Positions 17,767 through 26,483 of a stretch of 64,000 bases of DNA are shown here, piece after piece (the first letter of the stretch is position 1; each line of letters starts with the position of its first letter). The DNA comes from Sutcliffiella horikoshii DSM 8719. Lineage in GTDB: Bacteria; Bacillota; Bacilli; Bacillales; Bacillaceae_I. Location: the NCBI GenBank assembly GCA_001648575.1, contig LQXN01000061.1, positions 62,001 through 126,000 on the forward strand, in the 5' to 3' direction. The position numbers and the translations under genes are program-made. Below the pieces are notes generated by a model. It made no database searches. It saw only the letters and a program-made list of their open reading frames with translations, and was not told the DNA's origin.

Positions 17767-19095
17767 ATGTCTACTACTTTTATTAATACATTACAGCCTT
17801 TCATACAGAAGCTTTGGGAAAATAGTGAGTTTAAAGCTGCCACCCCTGTTCAGGAGCAGGCAATCCCAGTCATCCTTGAAGGCAGGGATGTTCTTGTTGA
17901 ATCACCGACAGGAACTGGGAAAACATTGGCTTATCTACTTCCGATCATTGAGCAGATCGATCTTGAAAAACAGCATCCACAAGCATTGATTGTGGCACCT
18001 TCCAAGGAACTTGCCATGCAAATTTTAGATCAAATTCAGAAATGGACAGAAGGAAGCGAAATAACTGGCGCATCCTTCATCGGTGGGGCGAATGTAAAAC
18101 GCCAGATTGAAAAGCTGAAAAAGCGACCGCAGATCCTTGTGGGAACACCTGGCAGACTACAAGAGCTCATTCAAGCGAAAAAAATAAAAATGCATGAAGT
18201 CACGACCATAGTCATGGACGAGGCTGACCAGCTATTCGTCCCGGAACACAAAAAGACAATCGAGAACATCGTTAAGTCTTCGATGCAAGATAGACAGCTA
18301 TTATTGTTCTCGGCGACATTGAGGGATGAGACGGAAAAGCAGGCAATTGGTCTGTTGAAGGAGCCGGTTGTAATCAAGGTGACGAAGGAAGACCTGCCAC
18401 CGGTCCGTGTGGAGCATATATATACAGTGGTTGATCAGCGGGATAAAGCCAATGTTCTTGCAAACTTGCTTCGACTGAAGGGGATAAAAGCTCTTGCATT
18501 TGTTCGTGATATCGGAAATCTCAACGTTTTGACAGAAAAATTACACTATAAGCAGTTGAACGTGGGAATCCTGCATTCTGAATCCTCCAAGCAGGAACGC
18601 GAAAATTCGATGAAGAACTTCCGAAAAGACGAGTACCCCGTATTGCTTGCAACAGATGTGGCGGCACGTGGTCTTGACATCAAGGAGCTAAGCCATGTTA
18701 TACACTATGACCTGCCGGAAGAAGTGGAAAACTATGTGCATCGTTCTGGCAGAACCGGCCGCCAAGGAGCAGAAGGTACGGTCATCTCGATAGTCAGCGA
18801 GCGGGAAGAACGTAAACTGAAGCAGTTTGCAAGAGAGCTTGGTCTGACACTTGAAAAGCGTGTCGTGTTCGGCGGAAAACTTGTGAAAGAAGAGGACGTG
18901 AAAGGTGGAAAACCTGGGAAGCCAGCCGGTGGCCGTGGAAAACCTGAAGGGAAGACGTCTGGCCAAGGCCGTGGTCCGAAAGGTGATTTTGAAAAAAAAT
19001 CTGGAACCAAGCCTCCCCGTTCATCTAACGGAGCATTAAAATCTAGAGGTAAGTCCAAAAAGAAAGGCCCGGTTAGTGGAGGAAAGAAAAAATAA
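17767..19095 (+). CDS. yfmL: DEAD-box RNA helicase (YfmL-like) with basic tail
   Basis: A 442-residue ATP-dependent RNA helicase. Visible motifs: Q motif and TPVQEQAIP, Walker A SPTGTGKT, PSKELA, TPGRL, DEAD, SAT, ATDVAARGLD and HRSGRTGR. The core matches YfmL, a helicase implicated in 50S ribosome assembly, but there is an extra tail of about 65 residues rich in Gly, Lys, Arg and Pro, probably an RNA-binding extension. AAAGGAG is followed by two ATGs; the second (17767) has the better 6-base spacing. It diverges from yhfW. Confidence 0.9.
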   Translation: MSTTFINTLQPFIQKLWENSEFKAATPVQEQAIPVILEGRDVLVESPTGTGKTLAYLLPIIEQIDLEKQHPQALIVAPSKELAMQILDQIQKWTEGSEITGASFIGGANVKRQIEKLKKRPQILVGTPGRLQELIQAKKIKMHEVTTIVMDEADQLFVPEHKKTIENIVKSSMQDRQLLLFSATLRDETEKQAIGLLKEPVVIKVTKEDLPPVRVEHIYTVVDQRDKANVLANLLRLKGIKALAFVRDIGNLNVLTEKLHYKQLNVGILHSESSKQERENSMKNFRKDEYPVLLATDVAARGLDIKELSHVIHYDLPEEVENYVHRSGRTGRQGAEGTVISIVSEREERKLKQFARELGLTLEKRVVFGGKLVKEEDVKGGKPGKPAGGRGKPEGKTSGQGRGPKGDFEKKSGTKPPRSSNGALKSRGKSKKKGPVSGGKKK

Positions 19096-19108
19096 GTGAA
19101 GATAGATG

Positions 19109-19139
19109 ATGCCACTCCCTAGTTGGAGTGGTATTTTTA
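19109..19139 (+). terminator. Terminator after the helicase gene
   Basis: ATGCCACTCC (19109-19118) pairs with GGAGTGGTAT (19125-19134), then TTTTT. Confidence 0.85.
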
Positions 19140-19184
19140 TAAGCTTTGGGCTTTTTTAGCTCACTTCCGGAACGCATGTACGAT

Positions 19185-19600
19185 TTACTTTCTGTTGGAC
19201 AAGGAATACGTGCGGTAACTCCCTGAATACTTTCCGTAGCACCCATTTTATTTTCCATTGGACAAGGAATACGTGCGGTAACTCCCTGAATACTTTCCAT
19301 AGCACCATTTATTTTCCGTTGGACAAGGAATACGTGCGGTAGCACCATTTATTTTCCATTGGACAAGGAATACGTGCCGTAACTCCCTGAATACTTTCCA
19401 TAGCACCCATTTTATTTTCCATTGGACAAGGAATACGTGCCGCAACTCCCTGAATACTTTCCATAGCACGATTTATTTTCCATTGGACAAGGAATACGTG
19501 CCGTAACTCCCTGAATACTTTCCGTAGCACCCATTTTATTTTCCATTCGACAAAGAATACTTTCCGTAACTCATAAAATACTTTCCGTAGCTATCCATTC
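19185..19600. repeat. Higher-order tandem array, 61-63 bp units made of 20-21 bp steps
   Basis: Units starting TTTTCCATTGGACAAGGAAT begin at 19251, 19312, 19352, 19415, 19476 and 19539, with partial units at each end. Each unit is three related steps: GAATACGTGCCGTAACTCCC, GAATACTTTCCATAGCACC and TTTTCCATTGGACAAG. The unit at 19312 is 40 bp because one 21-bp step is missing. All three minus-strand frames are open in parts because of the repeat, but there is no ribosome site or conserved protein, so it is treated as non-coding. A CCCCTCAG microrepeat follows at 19617-19642. Confidence 0.85.
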
Positions 19601-19677
19601 AAAGTTCTCTCCGACCCAGCCCCTCAGCCCCTCAGCCCCTCGGAACCCTTCCCGAACGACCCGCACAGTCCCAAAAT

Positions 19678-19708
19678 AAAAAAGCAGCCGCCCACAGCGA
19701 CTGCCTTT
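19678..19708 (-). terminator. Terminator of the cytochrome P450 gene
   Basis: On the minus strand GCAGTCGC pairs with GCGGCTGC, followed by TTTTTTA. Confidence 0.75.
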
Positions 19709-19727
19709 CAAAATCATTTCAAACTCA

Positions 19728-20939
19728 CTACCGCACTTCCCCGCGAAACTTCATTGCCTCAAATCCGCGAAACACGATATTATTCCTGCGCACAGGTTCC
19801 TCTAATAATTCCGCATTATGGACACGCTTAAGCAGTGTTTCCAATGCCACCACAGCTTCAAGTCTTGCAAGTGGGGCGCCTAGGCAAAAATGCGGACCAG
19901 AAGCAAAGGAAAGGTGCTTCACATTCTCCCTTGATACATTAAATACGTCCGGATCCTTATTTACAGCTGGATCACGGTTAGCGGCACCCAAAGCGAGCAT
20001 TGCAACTTGGGCTTTTTTCAACTGGTTCCCGCCAAGCTCCATGTCCTCTCCAACCCACCTTGAAGTGAGCAGAACTGGTGGATCATACCGAAGAATTTCT
20101 TCGACTGCGTTTTCAATCAAGGATGGATCAGCTATAAGCTTCTCCATTTCCCCGCGATGCGTCAATAACAGATGGTAACCATTTGTAATGAGGTTGACGG
20201 TCGTTTCATGTCCGGCAATCAAAAGTAACAAACAAGTGGCAACCAACTCGTTCTCATTCAATTTATCACCGGCATCTGATACGGCAATCAGTCCGCTCAA
20301 TAAATCATCACCGGGCTTCACGCGCTTGGCCACAATCAGCTTGCGCATGTATTGGTCGGCTTCTTCAAGATATGGAGCCACCTCTTCAAGGTCTGCCTGG
20401 GTGGTATTAAAATCAATGAATTTTACAAACGAATCGGACCAGATGCGGAACCGTTCCCTGTCTTCTTTTGGCACCCCGATAAGCTCAGTGATGACCATAA
20501 CTGGCAAGGAGTAAGCAAAATCCCGGATTAGCTCATGTTCATTCACACCCTTTTTGGCATCCAATAGATAGTTCGACATTTCAATGATGGTTGGACGCAG
20601 ACGTTCGGTCATTTTTGGAGTGAATGCTTTATTCACAAGCCCCCGCAGTCTTGTGTGGTTCGGTGCATCACGGAAAAGCATCATATTCCGAGTCAACTGG
20701 ACAACAGGCATCAATGTCGCTGGGACAGGAGGCATTCCCTCCTCAGGGACGAGGTTTCTAATCTCTTTAATATACCTTTTATCCTTTAATACAGCTTCCA
20801 CTTCCTTATATCCTGTCACAAGCCATCCATCTGAGTTGAAGAAATTAATCCATTGAACTGGATGGATGTCGTGTGTCTGTTTGAAAAAGGAATATGGATT
20901 TTCGATAAAGGTTTTTGCAAAATCTGTTTTGACACTCAT
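19728..20939 (-). CDS. Cytochrome P450 (bacterial class I type)
   Basis: A 403-residue soluble P450. The I-helix carries AGHETT, the K-helix EEILRYDP, and the heme loop FASGPHFCLGAPLA with Cys352 as thiolate ligand. Size and motifs fit the CYP107/CYP109-like bacterial group. It would hydroxylate a small hydrophobic substrate with electrons from a ferredoxin or flavodoxin; neither partner is nearby, and the substrate is unknown. AGGGGGA precedes the ATG. It stands alone between the tandem array and the zinc-ribbon operon. Confidence 0.92.
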   Translation of the reverse strand: MSVKTDFAKTFIENPYSFFKQTHDIHPVQWINFFNSDGWLVTGYKEVEAVLKDKRYIKEIRNLVPEEGMPPVPATLMPVVQLTRNMMLFRDAPNHTRLRGLVNKAFTPKMTERLRPTIIEMSNYLLDAKKGVNEHELIRDFAYSLPVMVITELIGVPKEDRERFRIWSDSFVKFIDFNTTQADLEEVAPYLEEADQYMRKLIVAKRVKPGDDLLSGLIAVSDAGDKLNENELVATCLLLLIAGHETTVNLITNGYHLLLTHRGEMEKLIADPSLIENAVEEILRYDPPVLLTSRWVGEDMELGGNQLKKAQVAMLALGAANRDPAVNKDPDVFNVSRENVKHLSFASGPHFCLGAPLARLEAVVALETLLKRVHNAELLEEPVRRNNIVFRGFEAMKFRGEVR

Positions 20940-21233
20940 TAAAATATCCCCCTAAAAAACATCTTTTTTTTATAATTCGCTAAAAAAAGGGAGAATCCTT
21001 GAAAATTCTACAAAATAGGAAAAACTTTCTACCTAATGTCATGATATTTACCGACCTCTTTTGACACATTTCTAGCAATCTATTGTAAAATGGTGTAAGA
21101 ACAGATGCACGCTTTTTCATGAATGGAAGTTTATCTCTAAAGGCTGTTACGGTTATTGTTCGAATACCCAAACTTGCCGTCGTGCTCTAAATCGAAGAAT
21201 GAATTATGGATTTTGATGGAGGCCTAATATAGA

Positions 21234-22421
21234 ATGTTTTGTCATAAATGCGGAAGGAAAGTAACAACTGATGCAAATTTCTGCTCTAATTGTGGAGCGA
21301 ATTTGAAGGATGACGTACTAGGAACTGAAGAAGAATGGTTAGAAGGTAGAGGGAACTCGAGAAATATGAAAAAGCGGTCTACATATATGCCATTTCTACC
21401 TCCGATCATCAGCCTGGTGCTTGTAGCGGGTTCTGTAGGGTGGTTTTATAATCATGAGCATAAAGTAAATGCAGAAGTCCTTTCGATCAAAAAGGAAGCA
21501 GAGGAGCTTGCTTTGGTAGGGGAGTATGATAAGGCCAAGCTGGAACTTACAAATGCAATGGAAATGCGACCGGAGTATCATGTGTTAAGGAACAATCTTG
21601 AAGTAGTGAAAATCGCTGAAGAGGTTAACGATGAATTAGAAGATGTGAAAGAACAGATTAAAACAAAGAAATTCGAGGATGCTGAGAAAAACCTTGCCAG
21701 GCTCCGCGAAAAAATCACTAGATTGGATGGTCCATTGATTCAACCGCTGAAAGAGGATGTGTCTGAAAAAGATGTCATGATTAAGGTCGGCAAAATCAAC
21801 AGTGAGCTTGATCAGCTAAAGACGGTTGATGACCTGTCGAGAAAGCTTGCGGTCATTTCGTCTATCCCGTCAGAAGAAGGAAAAGCCGTGAAGGAACAGA
21901 TATTAAATCGCATAGTGCAGCTGACGGTAGAGGAAGCGGAAGAAAAGATGGAGCAAAAGCAATTTACAAATGCCATAACCCTTACGGATAGAGGCTTGCA
22001 ATATGCGGTGAATGACAAGCGTTTACTTTCACTGAAAGAGAAGATTGACGAGTCCAGGCAGGCATTTGAGCAGGCTGAGTTCGATAGAATTGAAAAGGCG
22101 ATGGAAGCAGCGGCTAAAGAAGACCTTAAAAATAAGAATGCAGCACTTAAGATAGAGCAATTTAAAGTGGAAGAGGATGAAGTGGGGGGAATGACCATCA
22201 CAGGCGAGGTGAAAAATGTCGTTTCCGCAAAAGTCTCTTCCATAATCGTCTATTACAATATCCTGAGCAAGGACAAAAATGTGCTTGATACAGGCTTCAC
22301 AACCGTCTATCCATTCAAGTTGGATCCAGGGAAGAAAGGGAAGTTTGAAGATTACTATTATGGTGTCTTCGAAGACGTAACCGTTGAGATTGAAAATATA
22401 ACATGGATGGTTGAAGATTAA
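21234..22421 (+). CDS. Zinc-ribbon single-pass membrane protein with coiled-coil region
   Basis: A 395-residue protein with a cytoplasmic N-terminal zinc ribbon (Cys3, Cys6, Cys17, Cys20), one membrane segment (about 52-72), a long charged helical region (about 80-310) that repeatedly spells short TPR-like or coiled-coil helices, and a C-terminal beta domain of the FxLYD type ending at the stop. I know no function for this architecture. The next gene, a surface protease, starts 35 bases later, so they form an operon. The 294-base upstream gap holds TTGACA at 21061 followed by TAAAAT with wide spacing, and no other gene. Confidence 0.8.
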   Translation: MFCHKCGRKVTTDANFCSNCGANLKDDVLGTEEEWLEGRGNSRNMKKRSTYMPFLPPIISLVLVAGSVGWFYNHEHKVNAEVLSIKKEAEELALVGEYDKAKLELTNAMEMRPEYHVLRNNLEVVKIAEEVNDELEDVKEQIKTKKFEDAEKNLARLREKITRLDGPLIQPLKEDVSEKDVMIKVGKINSELDQLKTVDDLSRKLAVISSIPSEEGKAVKEQILNRIVQLTVEEAEEKMEQKQFTNAITLTDRGLQYAVNDKRLLSLKEKIDESRQAFEQAEFDRIEKAMEAAAKEDLKNKNAALKIEQFKVEEDEVGGMTITGEVKNVVSAKVSSIIVYYNILSKDKNVLDTGFTTVYPFKLDPGKKGKFEDYYYGVFEDVTVEIENITWMVED

Positions 22422-22456
22422 GTAGTTTGTACTGAAATGGTAAAGAAGGTGTAGGA

Positions 22457-23587
22457 ATGAATATTAGATGGTTTTTAAGCATCATTATGACCATTATACT
22501 GATTAGCGGGGGGATCATTGGATATTTTCATATAAAAAATACCGTCCCTGCCCAACTGGCGGCGCCGTCCCAGCTTTATTTGGAGTCGGAAGTAAAAGAA
22601 AAAGAAAATGTCCCACAAGCGTTGAAGGAGATAATCTTTGAATCTCAAAAGTTGGTTGTGAAAATCGAATTGCCGGATGGATCTTTTGGCTCCGGCTTTT
22701 TATATAACGATAAGGGTGATATTGTAACAAATGCCCATGTGGTGGCAAATGCAAAAGAAGTGAAAGTAACATCTGCCGATTCAAAGGAATTGTCAGGCGA
22801 AGTGATTGGCATCAGCATCGACACGGATGTAGCGGTCATCCGTGTTCCGGAATTAGAGGGCACCAAGCCATTCAAAATTGCTGAAACGAGAAAAGCAGAG
22901 CTTGGAGATGATGTCATTGCGCTTGGAAGTCCACTGGGTCTGCAAAATACGGTGACAACAGGAATAATAAGCGGCACCGGGCGTGAGTTTGAAATCGATT
23001 CGTTCAAATACGAGGATGTCTTCCAAATATCCGCACCGATAGCACCAGGCAATAGTGGGGGCCCTCTTATCGATACAAAGACAGGTGAAGTAGTCGGGAT
23101 CAATTCTGCTACAATGGATCAGGGTGTCATCGGGTTCAGCATTCCTCTTGCGAATGTGATGACGTTGATCAGGAGCTGGTCGGAGTCACCAATGGAGTCC
23201 TTGCCTAGAATTGGTGCGAATACACCAGGAAACAGTGCAGGAGAGACATCTACCAATGTTGATATAGCGGAATATCTTGTAAACTATTTTTATGAGAGCA
23301 TCAATTACCGTGACTATGTAACGGCCTATTCTTTGCTTGGCAGCAGCGGGCAGTCCAAAACTTCCTATGAAGATTTCCGCTCTGGTTATCTCGACTTCCT
23401 CACCATCGAAGTGGACGATCTGTTAACTAAGCAAAATGGCAGCAACGTGGAGGTTATCACAGTCATTACAGCTCAGGAACGTTCTGAAAAAGGGGTATCC
23501 TATAAAAAGTTCAAGGTAACTTTTGAGTTGGGACTTGAAAATGATCAGATGAAGATTCTCTCGGAAAAGCGGGAGAGTATGGAATAA
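22457..23587 (+). CDS. Membrane-anchored trypsin-like serine protease without PDZ domain
   Basis: A 376-residue S1C-type protease. An N-terminal signal anchor (about 5-25) is followed by a chymotrypsin fold with the triad His94 (TNAHVV), Asp124 (DTDVAV) and Ser200 (GNSGGPL). Instead of the usual PDZ domain, residues about 245-376 form a small alpha/beta domain that looks NTF2-like. It should act on the outer face of the membrane. It is the second gene of an operon with the zinc-ribbon membrane protein, so the latter may be its partner or control. The unit ends in a strong terminator. Confidence 0.85.
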   Translation: MNIRWFLSIIMTIILISGGIIGYFHIKNTVPAQLAAPSQLYLESEVKEKENVPQALKEIIFESQKLVVKIELPDGSFGSGFLYNDKGDIVTNAHVVANAKEVKVTSADSKELSGEVIGISIDTDVAVIRVPELEGTKPFKIAETRKAELGDDVIALGSPLGLQNTVTTGIISGTGREFEIDSFKYEDVFQISAPIAPGNSGGPLIDTKTGEVVGINSATMDQGVIGFSIPLANVMTLIRSWSESPMESLPRIGANTPGNSAGETSTNVDIAEYLVNYFYESINYRDYVTAYSLLGSSGQSKTSYEDFRSGYLDFLTIEVDDLLTKQNGSNVEVITVITAQERSEKGVSYKKFKVTFELGLENDQMKILSEKRESME

Positions 23588-23598
23588 TTAGAACAGTC

Positions 23599-23640
23599 GG
23601 AAGGGTCCTGGCATTAAGTGTGTCGGGACCCTTCTTTCTT
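23599..23640 (+). terminator. Terminator of the zinc-ribbon/protease operon
   Basis: GGAAGGGTCC (23599-23608) pairs with GGGACCCTTC (23625-23634), then TTTCTTT. Confidence 0.85.
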
Positions 23641-23650
23641 TATAAAGTAG

Positions 23651-23842
23651 TTAGGAATCATCGGTATCTTTATTGCTGAAAAAATAGGTGATTAATGCAG
23701 TTATTATTAGAATGGGAATAGCATAAGCCTGTCCTACGAAAAGTTTCCAGGCTAAAACATCATGTCCTTCAGAGGCAGGAAGATATACAACAATAATACA
23801 AACAAGCAAATACGCTATGAATGGGATCAACCATCTTTTCAC
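23651..23842 (-). CDS. Small two-TM membrane protein
   Basis: A 63-residue protein with two membrane segments (about 5-22 and 33-54) and a short acidic tail (NKDTDDS). The start is GTG with GAGGGG upstream. I do not recognise the family. It converges on the protease operon and lies downstream of the NlpC/P60 gene on the same strand. Confidence 0.6.
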   Translation of the reverse strand: MKRWLIPFIAYLLVCIIVVYLPASEGHDVLAWKLFVGQAYAIPILIITALITYFFSNKDTDDS

Positions 23843-23998
23843 GAATTTTCCCCTCGCAATCTGATATGTGGTAGATTTTCAATAAAAGAATGACAAAGCT
23901 ATTTTAACATATAAACATATATGCACCTTGTTGACAAACCGTGATTATCTATATATTTCCATGTACTATAATCATATTTGCCATTATTTCATTCGGCT

Positions 23999-24414
23999 TT
24001 AATCAATCACACGTCTTGCCCCGATGACTTTAGTGGACCAATAGGGGTGAAGGGGGGCAATTGTCACTTTTTTTTCTGCTCTTGATGTGTGTAAGATGGA
24101 GTTATTACCTATGAAAATAGCAACATGACCGATTCTTTGAATGCCAATAAATTTTGAACGCTTTTTGGAAGTGAAGAACAGAAGGTCTCCTTGCTTGACC
24201 CTGGAGAGTGAGACTGCTTTTCCGACTTGATATTGCTTGCGGGAGGTTCTTGGTAGGAAAATGCCGTGTGTTGCATATACATATTGAACAAACGAACTAC
24301 AATCGAACATGTCTGTTCTGCCGGGTGCCGCCCCAAATATATAGGGGGTACCAATAAATTTTTTGCCGGTTTTAATGATTTGCTTTGTTTTTTTATAGTC
24401 ACCTGAAAGGACAC
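23999..24414 (-). CDS. NlpC/P60 (C40) cell-wall peptidase, apparent frameshift at an A7 run
   Basis: The conserved domain shows the catalytic Cys in FDCSSFVQY and His in GHVAIFIG, followed by a polar third residue in LHTSR. The domain begins upstream of the first ATG (24310): IIKTGKKFIGTPYIFGA is in frame but has no ATG, GTG or TTG before a stop. A GTG at 24414 opens the neighbouring frame (MSFQVTIKK), and the two frames join at a run of seven A (24388-24394 on the complement). One extra A would give a 138-residue protein. This is either a sequencing or assembly error, a mutation, or slippage at the run. The family cleaves peptidoglycan stem peptides. No signal peptide is seen. Confidence 0.6.
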
Positions 24415-24504
24415 CTCTTTCTATTTCCTGCTATATTAGTAGATGTAAAATGATAGAAAAATGCTTGGACAATTTTAGTGGATTTAAAAATGGGGGGAAA
24501 GAAA

Positions 24505-25269
24505 ATGAGTACAAAAGATAAATTCCTGGATTATTTGGGAGTGGAAGAGAAAGCTCCGAATTTAACTTACTTGAATGAATTGATTGCTGCTCATCAGAAA
24601 AAGGTGAGATGGGAAACTTGGACAAAATTTCTGGATTTTGAAGAAAGGGAGGAAAAGGATCTTTACCTGCCGAGTATCGAGGAGTACGTGGATAGAATCA
24701 CTCAAACGGGAACTGGCGGTACTTGCTGGACTTTGGCCATTGGCTTTCATTATTTATTGAAAGAGCTTGGTTTTAAGGTGGATTATTTGTATATGACACC
24801 TGGCCACCTTTGCTTGCAGGTGGAACTCGATCAGCTCTATTATGTGGATGTGGGCTATTGTGCCCCGTTTTTCCAAGCTTTTCCGCTTCACACCTCTTTT
24901 GTCGTAAGTACAGAAATGGAAACTTTCAGTTATCAGGTAAACGGAGATGAAGCATTGGTAGAGCGTACTCCTGGTCCGACAAAATCCTTGGGCTTGAAGC
25001 CTGTTTCATTTGAAGATGTAAAGGGTGCTTTGCTTGACTCCCATAATTGGGAGGAGGGGTTCTCTTTTCATAGCTTAAGGATGTTTGGCTATATAGATGG
25101 TGTTCCGTACCAGCTGCGGGAAAATGCCATCCGGAAATTTAAGGATCAAACCTATGTGGAAGAACCACTTACCGATGAACAGATGCGCTCTTGGATTGAA
25201 GAGAAGTTTGGGGCGGATTACGGTGTATATAAGCGGGCGAAAGAGATTTTTCGGAAAAGGAAGGGTTAG
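24505..25269 (+). CDS. Arylamine N-acetyltransferase
   Basis: A 254-residue acetyl-CoA-dependent N-acetyltransferase (NAT family). The cysteine-protease-like triad is visible: Cys74 in TGGTCWT, His101 in PGHLCLQV and Asp115 in YVDVGY. It transfers acetyl groups to aromatic amines and hydrazines in the cytoplasm. A GTG at 24478 is in frame, but GGGGGAAAG sits just before the ATG at 24505, which is the better start. The gene ends in a strong bidirectional terminator and stands alone. Confidence 0.9.
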   Translation: MSTKDKFLDYLGVEEKAPNLTYLNELIAAHQKKVRWETWTKFLDFEEREEKDLYLPSIEEYVDRITQTGTGGTCWTLAIGFHYLLKELGFKVDYLYMTPGHLCLQVELDQLYYVDVGYCAPFFQAFPLHTSFVVSTEMETFSYQVNGDEALVERTPGPTKSLGLKPVSFEDVKGALLDSHNWEEGFSFHSLRMFGYIDGVPYQLRENAIRKFKDQTYVEEPLTDEQMRSWIEEKFGADYGVYKRAKEIFRKRKG

Positions 25270-25322
25270 GGGCGCAATAGATCTAATCTATCTGATGGGG
25301 AATCTTCTTATAAATCCAAAAT

Positions 25323-25373
25323 AAAGACCCCTTGGTTGTAACGATCCTCAACAACCAAGAGGTCTTTTCTTTT
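25323..25373. terminator. Strong bidirectional terminator
   Basis: AAAGACCCCTTGGTTGT (25323-25339) pairs with ACAACCAAGAGGTCTTT (25350-25366) with one bulge, flanked by A and T tracts. It serves both the acetyltransferase and the TspO-like gene. Confidence 0.9.
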
Positions 25374-25378
25374 ATCCA

Positions 25379-26107
25379 CTAACCTGTCTTCTTTATCTTT
25401 CCTCCAAGCAACGTTACCAGAAAAATCACAGCCGCCAAGGCATAAGCAACGTATGCGACAGTGCTATGATCCTCCATATTTTTCACTCCAATTCCAATGA
25501 ATGCCCAAACAAATACGAGCGGGTAGATCCAGTCATTCTCCGCAAACCTGAACCACAGAGCTAGCAGAGTGGCCACAAACAGCATAATGACGGTCCATGT
25601 CACATCTGAAAGGCCGAAGCCATCCCAACCTTTTTCCACTAACACATAACTGATATTAGCGATGGTTGCGACGCTTACCCAGCCGAGGTAAATGGAAAAG
25701 GTGGCAAAATCCAGCTTTCCGGGGTTGGATTCTCGCATTTTCAAATAAAGTGCAATGAGTGTAAGCAAAAAGCTGATTATGACTACGACGCTTGTCACCC
25801 AAAAACCATAATGCCAAAGCACGATCCAAGAACTATTCAAAAGACAGCTTAGAACAAAAAGTCCGCTTGTATTGACATAGAGAGGTGAATCTCTACGTGA
25901 TTTTGGGAATTGGCGGATGATCCAGATTCCAAGCAGTATATAAATCAGGCTCCAAATCGAAAAGACATAGCCTGCCGGTTGGAAAAGCACGGTGATTCGG
26001 TTCGCGATGTCTCCTGTCGTGAGCCCGTTCAGCGGCAAAGCGTTGGCAAGATAGTTCATGGTTAAAACCAATATAAATGCAGCGATATTAAGCAAAAGTC
26101 TCCACAA
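25379..26107 (-). CDS. TspO/MBR-related tryptophan-rich membrane protein
   Basis: A 242-residue integral membrane protein with about seven segments and many Trp residues (for example FSIWSLIYILLGIW, SSWIVLWHYGFW, FAENDWIYPLVFVWA). It is longer than classical five-segment TspO and fits the extended YtaB-like branch. The function of that branch is not established. The ATG is close to a GGAGC site. It stands alone, with a miniature element immediately upstream. Confidence 0.75.
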   Translation of the reverse strand: MWRLLLNIAAFILVLTMNYLANALPLNGLTTGDIANRITVLFQPAGYVFSIWSLIYILLGIWIIRQFPKSRRDSPLYVNTSGLFVLSCLLNSSWIVLWHYGFWVTSVVVIISFLLTLIALYLKMRESNPGKLDFATFSIYLGWVSVATIANISYVLVEKGWDGFGLSDVTWTVIMLFVATLLALWFRFAENDWIYPLVFVWAFIGIGVKNMEDHSTVAYVAYALAAVIFLVTLLGGKIKKTG

Positions 26108-26133
26108 ATGAATCAGCTCCTCTCTTTATTCTA

Positions 26134-26317
26134 GGCTGTTTTCGTATACTTTGTTGCTTTTCGTATTTTCTATTCAGCCCGTTATATTACTTACTATCGT
26201 GCTCTTTTCCCTCTTATGCTATGAATACTGCTTGCAAGTTCAAGACTATGTAAGCAATGAAAAGTCCAATTGCCGACTTTTCATCCATAAATAGCAACAA
26301 TCTTTGAGAAAAGGGCC
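26134..26317 (+). mobile_element. 184-bp GGCT miniature element, intact copy
   Basis: The ends are GGCTGTTTTCGTATACTTTG and the complement of AGCAACAATCTTTGAGAAAA followed by GGGCC. It is flanked by a perfect 8-bp duplication TTATTCTA (26126-26133 and 26318-26325). Length and sequence match the copies at 28852 and 58423. No open frame encodes a transposase. GGCT-type ends with 8-bp duplications resemble the ISL3 family. It occupies much of the 376-base gap between the TspO-like and flippase genes. Confidence 0.88.
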
Positions 26318-26483
26318 TTATTCTATTACTATTCCTTTTTGAAGCCGGACATAACCATCTTAATGTGCAATAAATAGAGAATAAGTAGATTGTCACACGA
26401 GAAACCAGCCATATTTTCACAACTTGTCTCATAAAATAGGAAATGGATTCTGAAGTGAGTCAGGGAGAGGAGATATACTTGCA

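Noticed and set aside
18732-19115. 127-codon Pro/Phe-rich frame antisense to the helicase tail
   Set aside because: It is the complement of the Gly/Lys-rich low-complexity tail of a clear gene.
19073-19530. Overlapping minus-strand open frames of 73-91 codons across the tandem array, with repeated Val-Phe-Arg-Glu-Leu and Ile-Pro-Cys-Pro strings
   Set aside because: The same repeat reads open in several frames, with no ribosome site and no protein family; this is expected from a stop-free repeat unit.
20980-21171. 63-codon minus-strand frame between the P450 and zinc-ribbon genes
   Set aside because: No ribosome site, and it overlaps the likely promoter (TTGACA at 21061) of the zinc-ribbon operon.
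21135-21195. Another left end of the GGCT element (AAAGGCTGTTACGG, GTCGTGCTC)
   Set aside because: Only short scattered matches; no end structure or duplication.
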